Positions 1 to 6,213 are shown, counted from the first letter of the stretch. The stretch: 11,327 nt of DNA from Alphaproteobacteria bacterium (GCA_028281075.1 JANQKO010000689.1:1-11327), one strand, 5' to 3'. Numbers and translations: made by a program. Notes: generated by a model not told the origin, from the sequence alone.

Positions 1-979
1 TGATCCAGGTCTTGTTGCCGGTGATCCGGTAGACGTCGCCGTCGCGCACCGCGCGCGTGCGCAGGCTGGCGAGATCGGAGCCGGTATTGGGCTCGGTGAA
101 CACCGCCGTCGGCAGGATCTCGCCGCTGGCGATCCTGGGCAGCCACTGCTGCTTCTGTGCCTCGGTGCCGCCGCACATGATCAGCTCGGCGGCGATCTCC
201 GAGCGCGTGCCCAGCGAGCCGACGCCGATATAGCCGCGGCAGAGCTCTTCGGAGACCACGCACATGGCCATCTTGCCCATGCCGTGACCGCCAAAGGCCT
301 CCGGGATCGTCAGGCCGAACACGCCGAGCTCGTTCATCCGCTCGATCACGTCCATGGGGATCAGCTTGTCGCCCAGGTGCCAGTCATGCGCGTCGGGGGT
401 GACATGGTCGGCGGTGAAGCGGCGGAACTGGTCGCGCACCATGACCATGGTGTCGTCCAGGCCGTCGGCGCCGAAATGGCCGTCGCGGATCAGTTCGCCG
501 ATGCGGCCGCGGACGGCCGCCGTGTTGCCGTCGCGGATCAGGCCGGCCACCGGCTCGGTCCAGAAGGCGTGGATCTCGTCGTCGCTCAGGCCCAGGTCGG
601 CCGGGCGCACCACCTCCACCTGGCTCATGGCGATGCCGCCGGCCATCTCGGCCAGGTAGCCGCCGAAGCCGGCCCGCAGCATCAGGCTTTCCAGCTCGCC
701 GAGCTGGCCGTCGGCCTGCAGGCGTTCGCCCCAGGCCAGCGACTGGCGCAGGGCTTCCAGGTAGGTGGCATACCAGGCAAACCCGTGTACGGCGAACTGC
801 TGCCGGTTGATCAGCGCGGCGTCGATCCGGCCGTCGCGCTCGACCAGGCCACGCAGGCGCCGCCGGGCGGCCTCGACCAGCCGCTCGGCCGCGGCCAGCG
901 CGTCCCGGCAGCCGTCCGGCAGGCCGTTGGGGGTAGTCTTGGTGTCGGCGCGCGTGTTCGGGGCCGGTTGCAGCGACAT
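1..979 (-). CDS. mcd: Acyl-CoA dehydrogenase, probable (2S)-methylsuccinyl-CoA dehydrogenase, N-terminal part (3' end outside window)
   Basis: The reverse strand encodes 326 codons from an ATG at 979 with no stop before the window edge, so the C-terminus, including the catalytic Glu region, is missing. Residues about 180-326 are a clear acyl-CoA dehydrogenase N-terminal and middle domain: GVFGLTIPEAFGGHG (219-233), CVVSEELCRGYIGVGSL (240-256), FTEPNTGSDLASLRTRA (294-310) and GNKTWI. Residues 1-178 form an extra N-terminal region with FAWYATYLEALRQSLAWGERL (67-87). Ordinary short-chain enzymes start near residue 180, and a long extension of this kind is known for methylsuccinyl-CoA dehydrogenase of the ethylmalonyl-CoA acetate-assimilation pathway, an FAD enzyme making mesaconyl-CoA. 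The start is supported by AAGAAGGA about 9 nt upstream. The family is near certain; the substrate is inferred from the extension. The gene is transcribed divergently from the small RNA region. Confidence 0.85.
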   Translation of the reverse strand, partial: MSLQPAPNTRADTKTTPNGLPDGCRDALAAAERLVEAARRRLRGLVERDGRIDAALINRQQFAVHGFAWYATYLEALRQSLAWGERLQADGQLGELESLMLRAGFGGYLAEMAGGIAMSQVEVVRPADLGLSDDEIHAFWTEPVAGLIRDGNTAAVRGRIGELIRDGHFGADGLDDTMVMVRDQFRRFTADHVTPDAHDWHLGDKLIPMDVIERMNELGVFGLTIPEAFGGHGMGKMAMCVVSEELCRGYIGVGSLGTRSEIAAELIMCGGTEAQKQQWLPRIASGEILPTAVFTEPNTGSDLASLRTRAVRDGDVYRITGNKTWI

Positions 980-1028
980 GGGCGGAGATCCTTCTTGAGA
1001 CGATTGTTCTCGAACGTACCGCCATGGA

Positions 1029-1043
1029 CCGGTGCTGCACCGG
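1029..1043. promoter_or_regulatory. Palindrome in the leader of the acyl-CoA dehydrogenase gene
   Basis: CCGGTGC-T-GCACCGG is a perfect inverted repeat with 7-bp arms and a one-base centre, 50 bp upstream of the mcd ATG at 979. It could be an operator for a dimeric regulator. No known motif is recognised, and such short repeats arise easily in GC-rich DNA. Confidence 0.3.
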
Positions 1044-1085
1044 GAACGCGGCAATGGCTGGCGCGCGGCGGCGCGCGCCGCAAGG

Positions 1086-1150
1086 ATAATATAGGGCGCG
1101 TTCCGGCGCGACCGTGGGAACCGGCCGATATGGTTAAAAAACCGCAAAAA
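1086..1150 (-). promoter_or_regulatory. AT-rich island, possible mcd promoter
   Basis: This is the only AT-rich stretch between the mcd start and the small RNA. On the reverse strand, positions 1093-1086 read TATATTAT, which offers a TATTAT or TATATT -10 element about 110 bp upstream of the mcd ATG. No convincing -35 lies at 16-18 bp (CACGGT or CGGTCG would be the hexamers). Runs of A at 1135-1150 add bendable DNA. The island could also serve the plus strand. Apart from this and the palindrome at 1029-1043, I see nothing in 980-1200. Confidence 0.3.
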
Positions 1151-1230
1151 TCCGGGATTGTTGTGACGGGTATCACTGGCCGCCGGGGTCGCATGGGCCA
1201 ATCTACCAAGCGTACCCGATGAGTGTCGTC

Positions 1231-1413
1231 ATCCGGTCTCTCGGGACCTCCAACCCGAACGGGGACCGTCCGAGTGAAAAGGTGATGTTGCGTACCCCGA
1301 TAGTGAGTTGACCGCGAGCGCAAGACCTCCGCGCCCGTGTGTAAGCGCCGAAGAGATCCCTCCCTCGGCGCGCGTACAGCCCGGCCGTTCCCCCCAAGGC
1401 GGCCGGGCTTTTT
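1231..1413 (+). ncRNA. Candidate structured small RNA, family not recognised
   Basis: There is no plausible ORF here, yet the segment folds well and ends in a strong intrinsic terminator. Visible helices: GGTCTCTCGG (1235-1244) with CCGAAGAGATC (1348-1358), nine Watson-Crick pairs plus one G-U and one bulged A; AGGT/TTGCG (1280-1283, 1288-1292) with CGCAA/ACCT (1319-1323, 1325-1328); CTCGGG (1240-1245) with TCCGAG (1269-1274); and GCGCCGA (1345-1351) with TCGGCGC (1365-1371), which competes with the first helix. Three CCTCC motifs (1247-1251, 1326-1330, 1360-1364 inside CCCTCCC) are complementary to Shine-Dalgarno sequences, a trait of several alphaproteobacterial trans-acting sRNAs. The 5' end is undefined. 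Signatures of RNase P, tmRNA and SRP RNA were not seen; 6S RNA cannot be excluded. Confidence 0.5.
1378..1413 (+). terminator. Intrinsic terminator of the candidate small RNA
   Basis: AGCCCGGCCG (1378-1387) pairs perfectly over 10 bp with CGGCCGGGCT (1400-1409) across a 12-nt C-rich loop, followed by a T run to 1413. No protein-coding gene precedes it on the plus strand, so it implies a non-coding transcript upstream. Confidence 0.85.
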
Positions 1414-1434
1414 GCGATCCGCCGGCCGGCGAAC

Positions 1435-1463
1435 TCGACTTCCCCGGCCGTGTCCGCTAGTAT
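1435..1463 (+). promoter_or_regulatory. Possible promoter for the ACT-like gene
   Basis: TCGACT (1435-1440) and TAGTAT (1458-1463) are separated by 17 bp and lie between the terminator and the ACT-like gene. The fit to TTGACA/TATAAT is moderate. The upstream terminator makes a separate promoter likely. Confidence 0.35.
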
Positions 1464-1584
1464 CCGTTCATGCACTTGGATCACAGACCCGTGGGCGCGA
1501 TCGCGCGAATTACGGGCCCGGCCATGACAGATGGCCGGGACGTTTTCGTTCGCCGCAATTCCAGCCCCACGGAGTATGTCGTCC

Positions 1585-1905
1585 ATGTCCTTGCAACCGG
1601 CTGAGTCCAGCCCCGATCCAACCTCCCTGACCCCGATGGCGCCGGCCTATCGCTTCCGCGTGCGGGCCGCCGTCGATCCGTCCGTGCTGTCGCGGGTGGT
1701 GGAGCTGTTCGCGCTCCGCGACCTGGTGCCGCACGGCGTGTCCAGCCGCCTCGACGGCCGGCGCGAGCCCGAGCTGCGCATCGACGTCGAGGTTCGCGGT
1801 CTCGCCGACCACGAGGCCGAGCACATCGCCCGGCGCATCGACCAGTTCATGCCGGTGATCAGCGTCCTGCTCGAACGGGACGGCGCGGTCCGGGTCAGCG
1901 CCTGA
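1585..1905 (+). CDS. Small stand-alone ACT-domain-like protein
   Basis: The 106-residue product has a disordered Ser/Pro-rich start (1-20) and one compact domain at about 21-96: YRFRVRAAVDPSVLSRVVELFALRDLVPHGVSSRL, then a charged turn, LRIDVEVRGLADHEAEHIARRI and FMPVISVLLERD. The beta-alpha-beta-beta-alpha-beta order, and the position where a helix starts after the first strand, resemble ACT domains such as the regulatory subunit of acetolactate synthase. No catalytic domain is attached and no ilv gene is adjacent, so the ligand and partner are unknown. I chose ATG 1585 because GGAG sits at 1571-1574; ATG 1576 is too close to it and ATG 1531 has no ribosome site. The stop is 2 bp from the convergent gluQ stop. 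Confidence 0.7.
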   Translation: MSLQPAESSPDPTSLTPMAPAYRFRVRAAVDPSVLSRVVELFALRDLVPHGVSSRLDGRREPELRIDVEVRGLADHEAEHIARRIDQFMPVISVLLERDGAVRVSA

Positions 1906-1907
1906 GT

Positions 1908-2759
1908 TCACCCGAGGCCGGCCAGGCGCCTGACGTCGTCGGCGCCGGCGCCGCCGGCCCGCAATTCCCGCAAGGTGCGGGCCTTGTCGCGTTTCGACAG
2001 CCGCTGGCCATCGGCGTTGGTCAGCAGCCGGTGGTGCCGGTAGGCCGGCGTCGGCAGGTCCAGCAGCGCCTGCAGCAGGCGGTGCACGTGCGTCGCGTGG
2101 AACAGGTCGCGGCCGCGGATGACGTGCGAGACGCCCTGCAGCGCATCGTCCACCGCCACCGAGAGGTGATAGCTGGTCGGCGTGTCCTTGCGGGCCAGCA
2201 CGACATCGCCCAGGGGCCGGGGATCGCAGGTCATCCCGCCGGCCTCGGCGTCGTGCCAGGTCAGGCCGCCGCCGGCCGTGTCGAGCGCCTTCGCCAGGTC
2301 CAGCCGCAGGGCGAAGGCGTCGCCGGCGGCGATCCGACGGGCCCGGTCGTCCGCCGGCCGCCGCCGGCAGGTGCCGGGATAGACCGGGCCGTCGGGTCCG
2401 TGGGGCGCGTTGGCGCTGCGGGCGATCTCGGCGGCGATGTCCTTGCGCGTGCAGAAGCAGGGATAGAGCAGCCCCATACCGTCGAGCCGGTCCAGGCTCG
2501 CGGCGAAGTCGGCGAAATGGTCCGACTGCCGGCGCACCGGCTCCTCCCAGGTCAGGCCGAGCCAGGCCAGGTCGTCATAGATGGCCTGCTCGAATGCCGG
2601 CCGGCAGCGGCCGGTATCGATGTCCTCGATCCGCAGCAGGAAGCGGCCACCCGCCGTCCGCGCCGCGTCGAAGGCGGTCAGCGCCGAGAAGGCGTGCCCC
2701 AGATGCAGATAGCCCGTCGGGCTGGGTGCGAAGCGGGTGACGAAAGCGGCGTCCGGCAT
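1908..2759 (-). CDS. gluQ: Glutamyl-Q tRNA(Asp) synthetase (GluQRS)
   Basis: This truncated glutamyl-tRNA synthetase paralogue activates glutamate without tRNA and attaches it to queuosine at position 34 of tRNA-Asp. The 283-residue product has the class I catalytic core only, without an anticodon-binding domain, as expected for GluQRS. Visible marks: RFAPSPTGYLHLGHA (9-23, the HIGH motif), LLRIEDIDTGR (41-51), a zinc site made of C101-x-C103, Y127 and C131 as in the E. coli homologue YadB, LGDVVLARKDTPTSYHLSVAVDD (183-205) and QRLSKRD (252-258, the KMSKS motif). The ATG at 2759 is preferred over an in-frame TTG at 2777 because the family starts just before the RFAPSPTG motif; neither has a clear ribosome site. 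It diverges from the gene at 2823. Confidence 0.95.
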   Translation of the reverse strand: MPDAAFVTRFAPSPTGYLHLGHAFSALTAFDAARTAGGRFLLRIEDIDTGRCRPAFEQAIYDDLAWLGLTWEEPVRRQSDHFADFAASLDRLDGMGLLYPCFCTRKDIAAEIARSANAPHGPDGPVYPGTCRRRPADDRARRIAAGDAFALRLDLAKALDTAGGGLTWHDAEAGGMTCDPRPLGDVVLARKDTPTSYHLSVAVDDALQGVSHVIRGRDLFHATHVHRLLQALLDLPTPAYRHHRLLTNADGQRLSKRDKARTLRELRAGGAGADDVRRLAGLG

Positions 2760-2822
2760 GGGATGACAGATTAGCAAAGGCGGGCTAGCTATGTGTCCGT
2801 GCGGCGAGTTGCAGGAGCGAAC

Positions 2823-3716
2823 ATGTCGATTGAGAAGATCCAGATACTGGTTGCCGGTTCCGGCGTCATGGGCCGCGGTATCGCCGCGTCGTTCGCCCGC
2901 GCCGGCATGAGCACCGCCATACTGTCCCGGAATCCCGACCGCGTCGACGGTCTCGACCCCGCCGTGCGGGTGGTCGCCGACCTGCCGGCGGCGGCGCCGG
3001 AGCTGATCGTCGAGTCGGTGCCGGAGTTCGTCGAGATCAAGCGTGACCTCTATGCGTGCGTCGAGGCCGCCTATGGCGGCGCGGCGATCCTCGGCTCGAA
3101 TACATCGGGCCTGTCGCTGCAGGCGCTCGCCGATGGGCTGTCACATCCCGAGCGCTTCCTCGGCCTGCACTACATGCAGCCGGCCGACGTGATGCCGCTG
3201 GTCGAGGTGGCGCGCGTGACCCAGACCCGGCCCGCGGTCCTGGCACGGGCGGTCGCCCTGATCGAGGCCTGCGGCCATGGCGCGATCGTGCTGCGGCGGC
3301 CGGTGCCCGGCCTGCTGATCAACCGCATCCAGCATGCCATCCTGCACGAGGCCTACAGTCTGATCGAGGCGGGGGTCGTCACGGCGGCCGACGTCGACCG
3401 GGTCGCGATGGAGGCGCTCGGCCCCCGCATGGCGGTGACCGGCCTGATCCGGCAGAAGGACATCAGCGGCCTCGACACGCACGCGCTGGCGCAGGCGGCG
3501 ATCGTGCCGGACCTGCATCACGGCGATGCGCCGCTCGCCGTGGTCCAGGACAAGGCGCGTGGCAACCGGCTGGGTGTCAAGACGGGGGTCGGCTTCTACG
3601 ACTGGCGCGATGTCGACGTCGCGGCCTATCGCGAACGGGCCGCCGCGCTGCTGGCCGAGGTGATGGATCTGGCCGCGCGCCGGCGGCCGCCATCGCCGCC
3701 GCTGGCGGACGACTGA
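2823..3716 (+). CDS. 3-hydroxyacyl-CoA dehydrogenase family protein (NAD-dependent)
   Basis: The 297-residue product matches the short 3-hydroxybutyryl-CoA dehydrogenase form. Residues 1-160 are a Rossmann domain: ILVAGSGVMGRGIA (8-21, dinucleotide loop), LIVESVPE (61-68), SNTSGLSL (92-99) and LGLHYMQPADVMPLVEVA (113-130), with the catalytic His116 and Glu128 of the family. The C-terminal helical domain has PVPGLLINRIQHAILHEA (160-177) and ends with GVKTGVGFYDW (251-261). The family oxidises the 3-hydroxyl of acyl-CoA, but related members act on other 3-hydroxy acids such as carnitine. HYMQPA replaces the usual HFFNP, so the substrate is uncertain. ATG 2823 has AGGAG at 2813-2817, five bases upstream; GTG 2793 is less likely. 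Confidence 0.88.
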   Translation: MSIEKIQILVAGSGVMGRGIAASFARAGMSTAILSRNPDRVDGLDPAVRVVADLPAAAPELIVESVPEFVEIKRDLYACVEAAYGGAAILGSNTSGLSLQALADGLSHPERFLGLHYMQPADVMPLVEVARVTQTRPAVLARAVALIEACGHGAIVLRRPVPGLLINRIQHAILHEAYSLIEAGVVTAADVDRVAMEALGPRMAVTGLIRQKDISGLDTHALAQAAIVPDLHHGDAPLAVVQDKARGNRLGVKTGVGFYDWRDVDVAAYRERAAALLAEVMDLAARRRPPSPPLADD

Positions 3717-3735
3717 TGCCCGCCCGCCGGCCGGT

Positions 3736-3765
3736 TTGAAACATCCACCGGCGATCGGCTATGAA
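3736..3765 (+). promoter_or_regulatory. Promoter of the hydrolase operon
   Basis: TTGAAA (3736-3741) and TATGAA (3760-3765) are separated by 18 bp, a good match to the housekeeping consensus in GC-rich surroundings. It would give a leader of about 25 nt containing GGAGGG before the ATG at 3798. Confidence 0.55.
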
Positions 3766-3797
3766 GGCGGCTCTGTAACCCTCGGAGGGAAAGCTTC

Positions 3798-4466
3798 ATG
3801 GCCAGCATGGTCAAGATCGACGGCCCGCGCCATCCGCCGGCGAACGGCCGGCCGGCGGCGAAGCTGGTCATCCTGCTGCACGGCTACGGCGCCGACGGCG
3901 AGGATCTGATCGGGCTGGCGCCGCATCTGGCCCGCGTTCTGCCCGATGCCGTGTTCGTCTCGCCGCACGCGCCCGAACCCTGCGGCATGAACCCGGCCGG
4001 CCGGCAATGGTTCGGCATTTCCACCTTCGCCCAGTCCGAGCGGATCGCCGGCGCCCAGCGCGCGGCGCCGGGGCTGAACGCCTTCATCGATGCCGAGCTG
4101 GCGCGCTATGGCCTCGACGACCGGGACCTGGCGCTGGTCGGTTTCAGCCAGGGCACCATGATGTCGCTGCACGTGGCGCTCAGGCGCGAACGGCCGGTGG
4201 CCGGCGTGCTGGGCTATTCCGGCGCGCTGGTCGGGCCCGACACGCTGGCCGACGAGATCACCGCCCGGCCGCCGGTGCTGCTGGTCCACGGCGACCGCGA
4301 CGAGATGCTGCCCGTCGAGTCGCTGTTCGAGGCGGTGCAGGGTCTGGGCGCCGCCGACGTGAAGGCCGAATGGCATATCAGCCAGGGCGTCGGCCATTCC
4401 ATCGCCCAGGACGGCCTGGTCCTGGGCGCGCAGTTCCTGAAGCGGGTGCTGGCCAGGCCGGCCTGA
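3798..4466 (+). CDS. Carboxylesterase/phospholipase family alpha/beta hydrolase (YpfH-like)
   Basis: The 222-residue product is a cytoplasmic serine hydrolase of the carboxylesterase/lysophospholipase family, about usual length. The oxyanion region is LVILLHGYGADGEDLIGLAP (23-42). FVSPHAPEPC and RQWFGIS (69-75) are typical of the family. The nucleophile is Ser117 in GFSQG, the acid is probably Asp168 in LVHGDRDEMLP (162-172), and the base is His200 in GVGHSI. The family cleaves short acyl or thioester bonds; the natural substrate cannot be told. GGAGGG at 3784-3789 sits eight bases before the ATG. It is the first gene of a probable two-gene operon, with a 35-bp gap to the next hydrolase. Confidence 0.9.
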   Translation: MASMVKIDGPRHPPANGRPAAKLVILLHGYGADGEDLIGLAPHLARVLPDAVFVSPHAPEPCGMNPAGRQWFGISTFAQSERIAGAQRAAPGLNAFIDAELARYGLDDRDLALVGFSQGTMMSLHVALRRERPVAGVLGYSGALVGPDTLADEITARPPVLLVHGDRDEMLPVESLFEAVQGLGAADVKAEWHISQGVGHSIAQDGLVLGAQFLKRVLARPA

Positions 4467-4501
4467 ACGCCTTCTCGGCCAATAAGGAAACACAGGACCG
4501 C

Positions 4502-5401
4502 ATGATGACCAGATCGATCCCTGGCCCGACCTCGCATTCCTATTATTCCCAGCGCCTGCGCCTGCATTACGTGGACTGGGGCAACGAGGACGCGCCGCCG
4601 CTGCTGATGGTGCATGGCGGGCGCGACCATTGCCGCAACTGGGACTGGGTGGCGGAAGCCATGCGCGACGACTATCACATCATCGCGCCCGACCTGCGCG
4701 GCCATGGCGACTCGCAGTGGATGCTGGGCGGCACCTACGGCCAGCTCGATTTCGTCTACGACATCGCCCAGCTCGTGCACCAGAAGAACCTGGCGCCGGT
4801 CACCATTCTCAGCCACTCGCTGGGCGGCATGATCAGCCTGCAATATGCCGGCCTCTATCCCGAGAACGTGAAGAAGCTGGTGGCGATCGAGGGGCTCGGC
4901 TTCTCGCCGCAGCGCCTGGCCGAGCGCGAGGCGACGCCGCTGCCCGACCGGCTGCAGGAATGGGTCGACACCATGCGCGGCCTGTCGGGCCGGGTGCCGC
5001 GGCGCTATGCCAGCCTGGAGGAGGCGTTCCAGCGCATGCGGACCGAGAATCCGCACCTGACGCCGGACCAGGCCCGGCACCTGACCATCCACGGCAGCAG
5101 CCAGAACGAGGACGGCACCTATAGCTGGAAGTTCGACAATTACGTGCGCGCCTGGCCGCCCTACGGCCTGGGCCAGGACGAGCTGCACGGGCTGTGGTCC
5201 CGTATCGCCTGTCCGACGCTGCTGATCCGTGGCACCGAGAGCTGGGCCAGCGATCCGGTCGAGGACGGCCGGGCCGCCCATTTCCGCAACGCCACCGTGG
5301 TCAACGTCGAGGAGGCCGGCCACTGGGTCCACCACGACAAGCTCGATGCGTTCCTCGGCCTGGTCCGTGATTTCCTCGCCGACGAGCACCCGTCGGCCTG
5401 A
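4502..5401 (+). CDS. Alpha/beta fold hydrolase (epoxide hydrolase/dehalogenase-like fold)
   Basis: The 299-residue product carries LLMVHGGRDHCRNWDWVAEAM (34-54, oxyanion loop), IIAPDLRGHGDSQW (60-73), the nucleophile Ser106 in SHSLGG, a lid region at about 135-225 and the catalytic His274 in EAGHWVHHD. The acid probably lies in LIRGTESWASDP (241-252, Asp251 or Glu246). A Ser nucleophile points to an esterase or lipase-type reaction rather than dehalogenation or epoxide opening, which use Asp. The substrate is unknown. Two ATGs stand in tandem at 4502 and 4505, with AAGGA at 4484-4488 and AGGA at 4494-4497. Its 35-bp distance from the preceding hydrolase and shared strand suggest co-transcription. 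It has no sequence likeness to the first hydrolase beyond the fold. Confidence 0.88.
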   Translation: MMTRSIPGPTSHSYYSQRLRLHYVDWGNEDAPPLLMVHGGRDHCRNWDWVAEAMRDDYHIIAPDLRGHGDSQWMLGGTYGQLDFVYDIAQLVHQKNLAPVTILSHSLGGMISLQYAGLYPENVKKLVAIEGLGFSPQRLAEREATPLPDRLQEWVDTMRGLSGRVPRRYASLEEAFQRMRTENPHLTPDQARHLTIHGSSQNEDGTYSWKFDNYVRAWPPYGLGQDELHGLWSRIACPTLLIRGTESWASDPVEDGRAAHFRNATVVNVEEAGHWVHHDKLDAFLGLVRDFLADEHPSA

Positions 5402-5435
5402 GGGGATGGCTTAGTCGCCTAACGATCCTCCACGC

Positions 5436-5463
5436 TTGTATTTATACGGAAAATCCGTATAAT
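5436..5463 (+). promoter_or_regulatory. Promoter and autoregulatory operator of the toxin-antitoxin operon
   Basis: A perfect inverted repeat with 9-bp arms, TTATACGGA (5442-5450), AAA, TCCGTATAA (5454-5462), overlaps a perfect -10 box TATAAT (5458-5463). TTGTAT (5436-5441) is the -35 at 16 bp spacing. A repressor on the repeat would block the -10. Autorepression by the antitoxin or the toxin-antitoxin complex is the known pattern for such operons. Confidence 0.75.
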
Positions 5464-5470
5464 CACCGGC

Positions 5471-5812
5471 GTGATCGTTCGGGCCACGATGGCGTATGTC
5501 CGCAAGGCAAACCGCCTGCTTTCGGATGCGGTGCAAGCGAGGATCGTTGACGACCTCCTGGTCAGTGCGGATAGCCATCCGATTATTCAAGGCGCGGGTG
5601 GCGTTCGAAAGATGCGTGCCCGGGTCACCGGTCAGGGTAAGCGCGGCGGCCTTCGAGTTTGTTATTTCTACCGCTCGCACATCGGCACGGTCTATCTGCT
5701 GACCCTCTATGGCAAAGACGTGAAGGAAGATCTGACGGCCGCCGACAAACGCATCCTGAAGGCCCTGGTCAAGCGTATCGACGACGTGGAAACCGTGGTC
5801 ATACGGACCTGA
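5471..5812 (+). CDS. RelE/HigB-family toxin of a type II toxin-antitoxin system
   Basis: The 113-residue product resembles HigB2/RelE-like mRNA interferases, which cut mRNA at the ribosome. The match is in GAGGVRKMRARVTGQGKRGGLRVCYFYRSHIGTVYLL (41-77), then TLYGKDVKEDLTAADKRILKALVKRI (78-103); the basic patch and the closing helix are typical of the fold. The order toxin first, antitoxin second is the HigBA arrangement. The GTG at 5471 lies at the predicted transcription start, 7 bp after TATAAT, so the message may be leaderless; ATG 5489 is the alternative and has no ribosome site. Base composition is clearly less GC-rich than its neighbours, which suggests acquisition by transfer. Activity is not shown by sequence alone. 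Confidence 0.85.
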   Translation: MIVRATMAYVRKANRLLSDAVQARIVDDLLVSADSHPIIQGAGGVRKMRARVTGQGKRGGLRVCYFYRSHIGTVYLLTLYGKDVKEDLTAADKRILKALVKRIDDVETVVIRT

Positions 5813-5831
5813 TATTGGAGATTGGCATCGT

Positions 5832-6140
5832 ATGACTGGCAAAGAGACCCGCAGCCAGCTCGGTAGGGAGCTTGAGAGTGCCTTGCGTGAAGTCCTGGAC
5901 GACGTGACCGGCAAGGCGCCGCTACCGGTCGTCGCCGTGGTCGAGGACGTCGACGTGAAGGCGATCCGCAAGAAGCTGGGCCTCAGCCAGGCCAAGTTCG
6001 CGGACCGGTTCGGCTTCAACGTCCGCGTGCTGCAGGACTGGGAACGTGGCCGGCACATGCCCACCGGGCCGGTGCGGGCCTACCTGAAGGTCATCGCGCG
6101 TGACCCGGCGGCCGTGGAAAGGGCCCTGTCCGCCGCCTGA
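5832..6140 (+). CDS. HTH (XRE-type) antitoxin, HigA/NadS-like
   Basis: The 102-residue product has an N-terminal helical and linker part (1-40) that probably wraps the toxin, and a C-terminal Cro/C1-type helix-turn-helix at about 42-96: VKAIRKKLGLSQAKFADRFGFNVRVLQDWERGRHMPTGPVRAYLKVI. The SQAKFA...VRVLQDWERG pattern is the recognition region of this family. It begins 19 bp after the toxin stop, with GGAG at 5817-5820, rather far (11 bases) from the ATG. It should neutralise the toxin and repress the operon by binding the inverted repeat at 5442-5462. Its GC content is closer to the host than that of the toxin. Confidence 0.88.
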   Translation: MTGKETRSQLGRELESALREVLDDVTGKAPLPVVAVVEDVDVKAIRKKLGLSQAKFADRFGFNVRVLQDWERGRHMPTGPVRAYLKVIARDPAAVERALSAA

Positions 6141-6166
6141 CGCCGTCCTGCATGCCGCAGCGCAAA

Positions 6167-6198
6167 AACGACATGCGGTAATGTCATGTTAACGACAT
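6167..6198. promoter_or_regulatory. Three GACAT/ATGTC half-sites upstream of the HNH gene
   Basis: AACGACAT (6167-6174) and AACGACAT (6191-6198) are direct repeats 24 bp apart, with ATGTC (6181-6185) in opposite orientation between them. Each adjacent pair forms an inverted repeat: GACAT-N6-ATGTC and ATGTC-N8-GACAT. They lie in a short AT-rich stretch just upstream of a promoter-like sequence. The regulator is unknown. Confidence 0.4.
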
Positions 6199-6213
6199 AC
6201 TTTATTTAGTATT

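Noticed and set aside
284..1222. Long plus-strand open frame opposite the acyl-CoA dehydrogenase gene
   Set aside because: Its translation is low-complexity and matches no family; the opposite strand has clear acyl-CoA dehydrogenase motifs. Long antisense frames are expected in GC-rich DNA.
1200..1413. RNase P RNA, tmRNA or SRP RNA as identity of the candidate small RNA
   Set aside because: The length is too short for RNase P, no tRNA-like TTCGA arm or tag frame was seen for tmRNA, and the conserved SRP GGAAGCAGCC-type loop is missing.
1585..1608. Shared start MSLQPA in the ACT-like protein and the acyl-CoA dehydrogenase, suggesting a duplicated N-terminus
   Set aside because: Similarity stops after six residues and the upstream sequences differ, so chance is the simpler explanation.
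2031..2774. Plus-strand open frame opposite gluQ
   Set aside because: gluQ has complete HIGH, KMSKS and zinc motifs on the minus strand; the other frame is a compositional shadow.
4007..4501. Upstream extension of the second hydrolase into the first, suggesting a 464-residue fusion
   Set aside because: The first 165 residues are an out-of-frame reading of the preceding esterase; the hydrolase fold starts at the tandem ATG with its own ribosome site.
4214..5389. 391-residue minus-strand frame opposite the hydrolases
   Set aside because: No recognisable domain, while both plus-strand hydrolases have intact catalytic triads.
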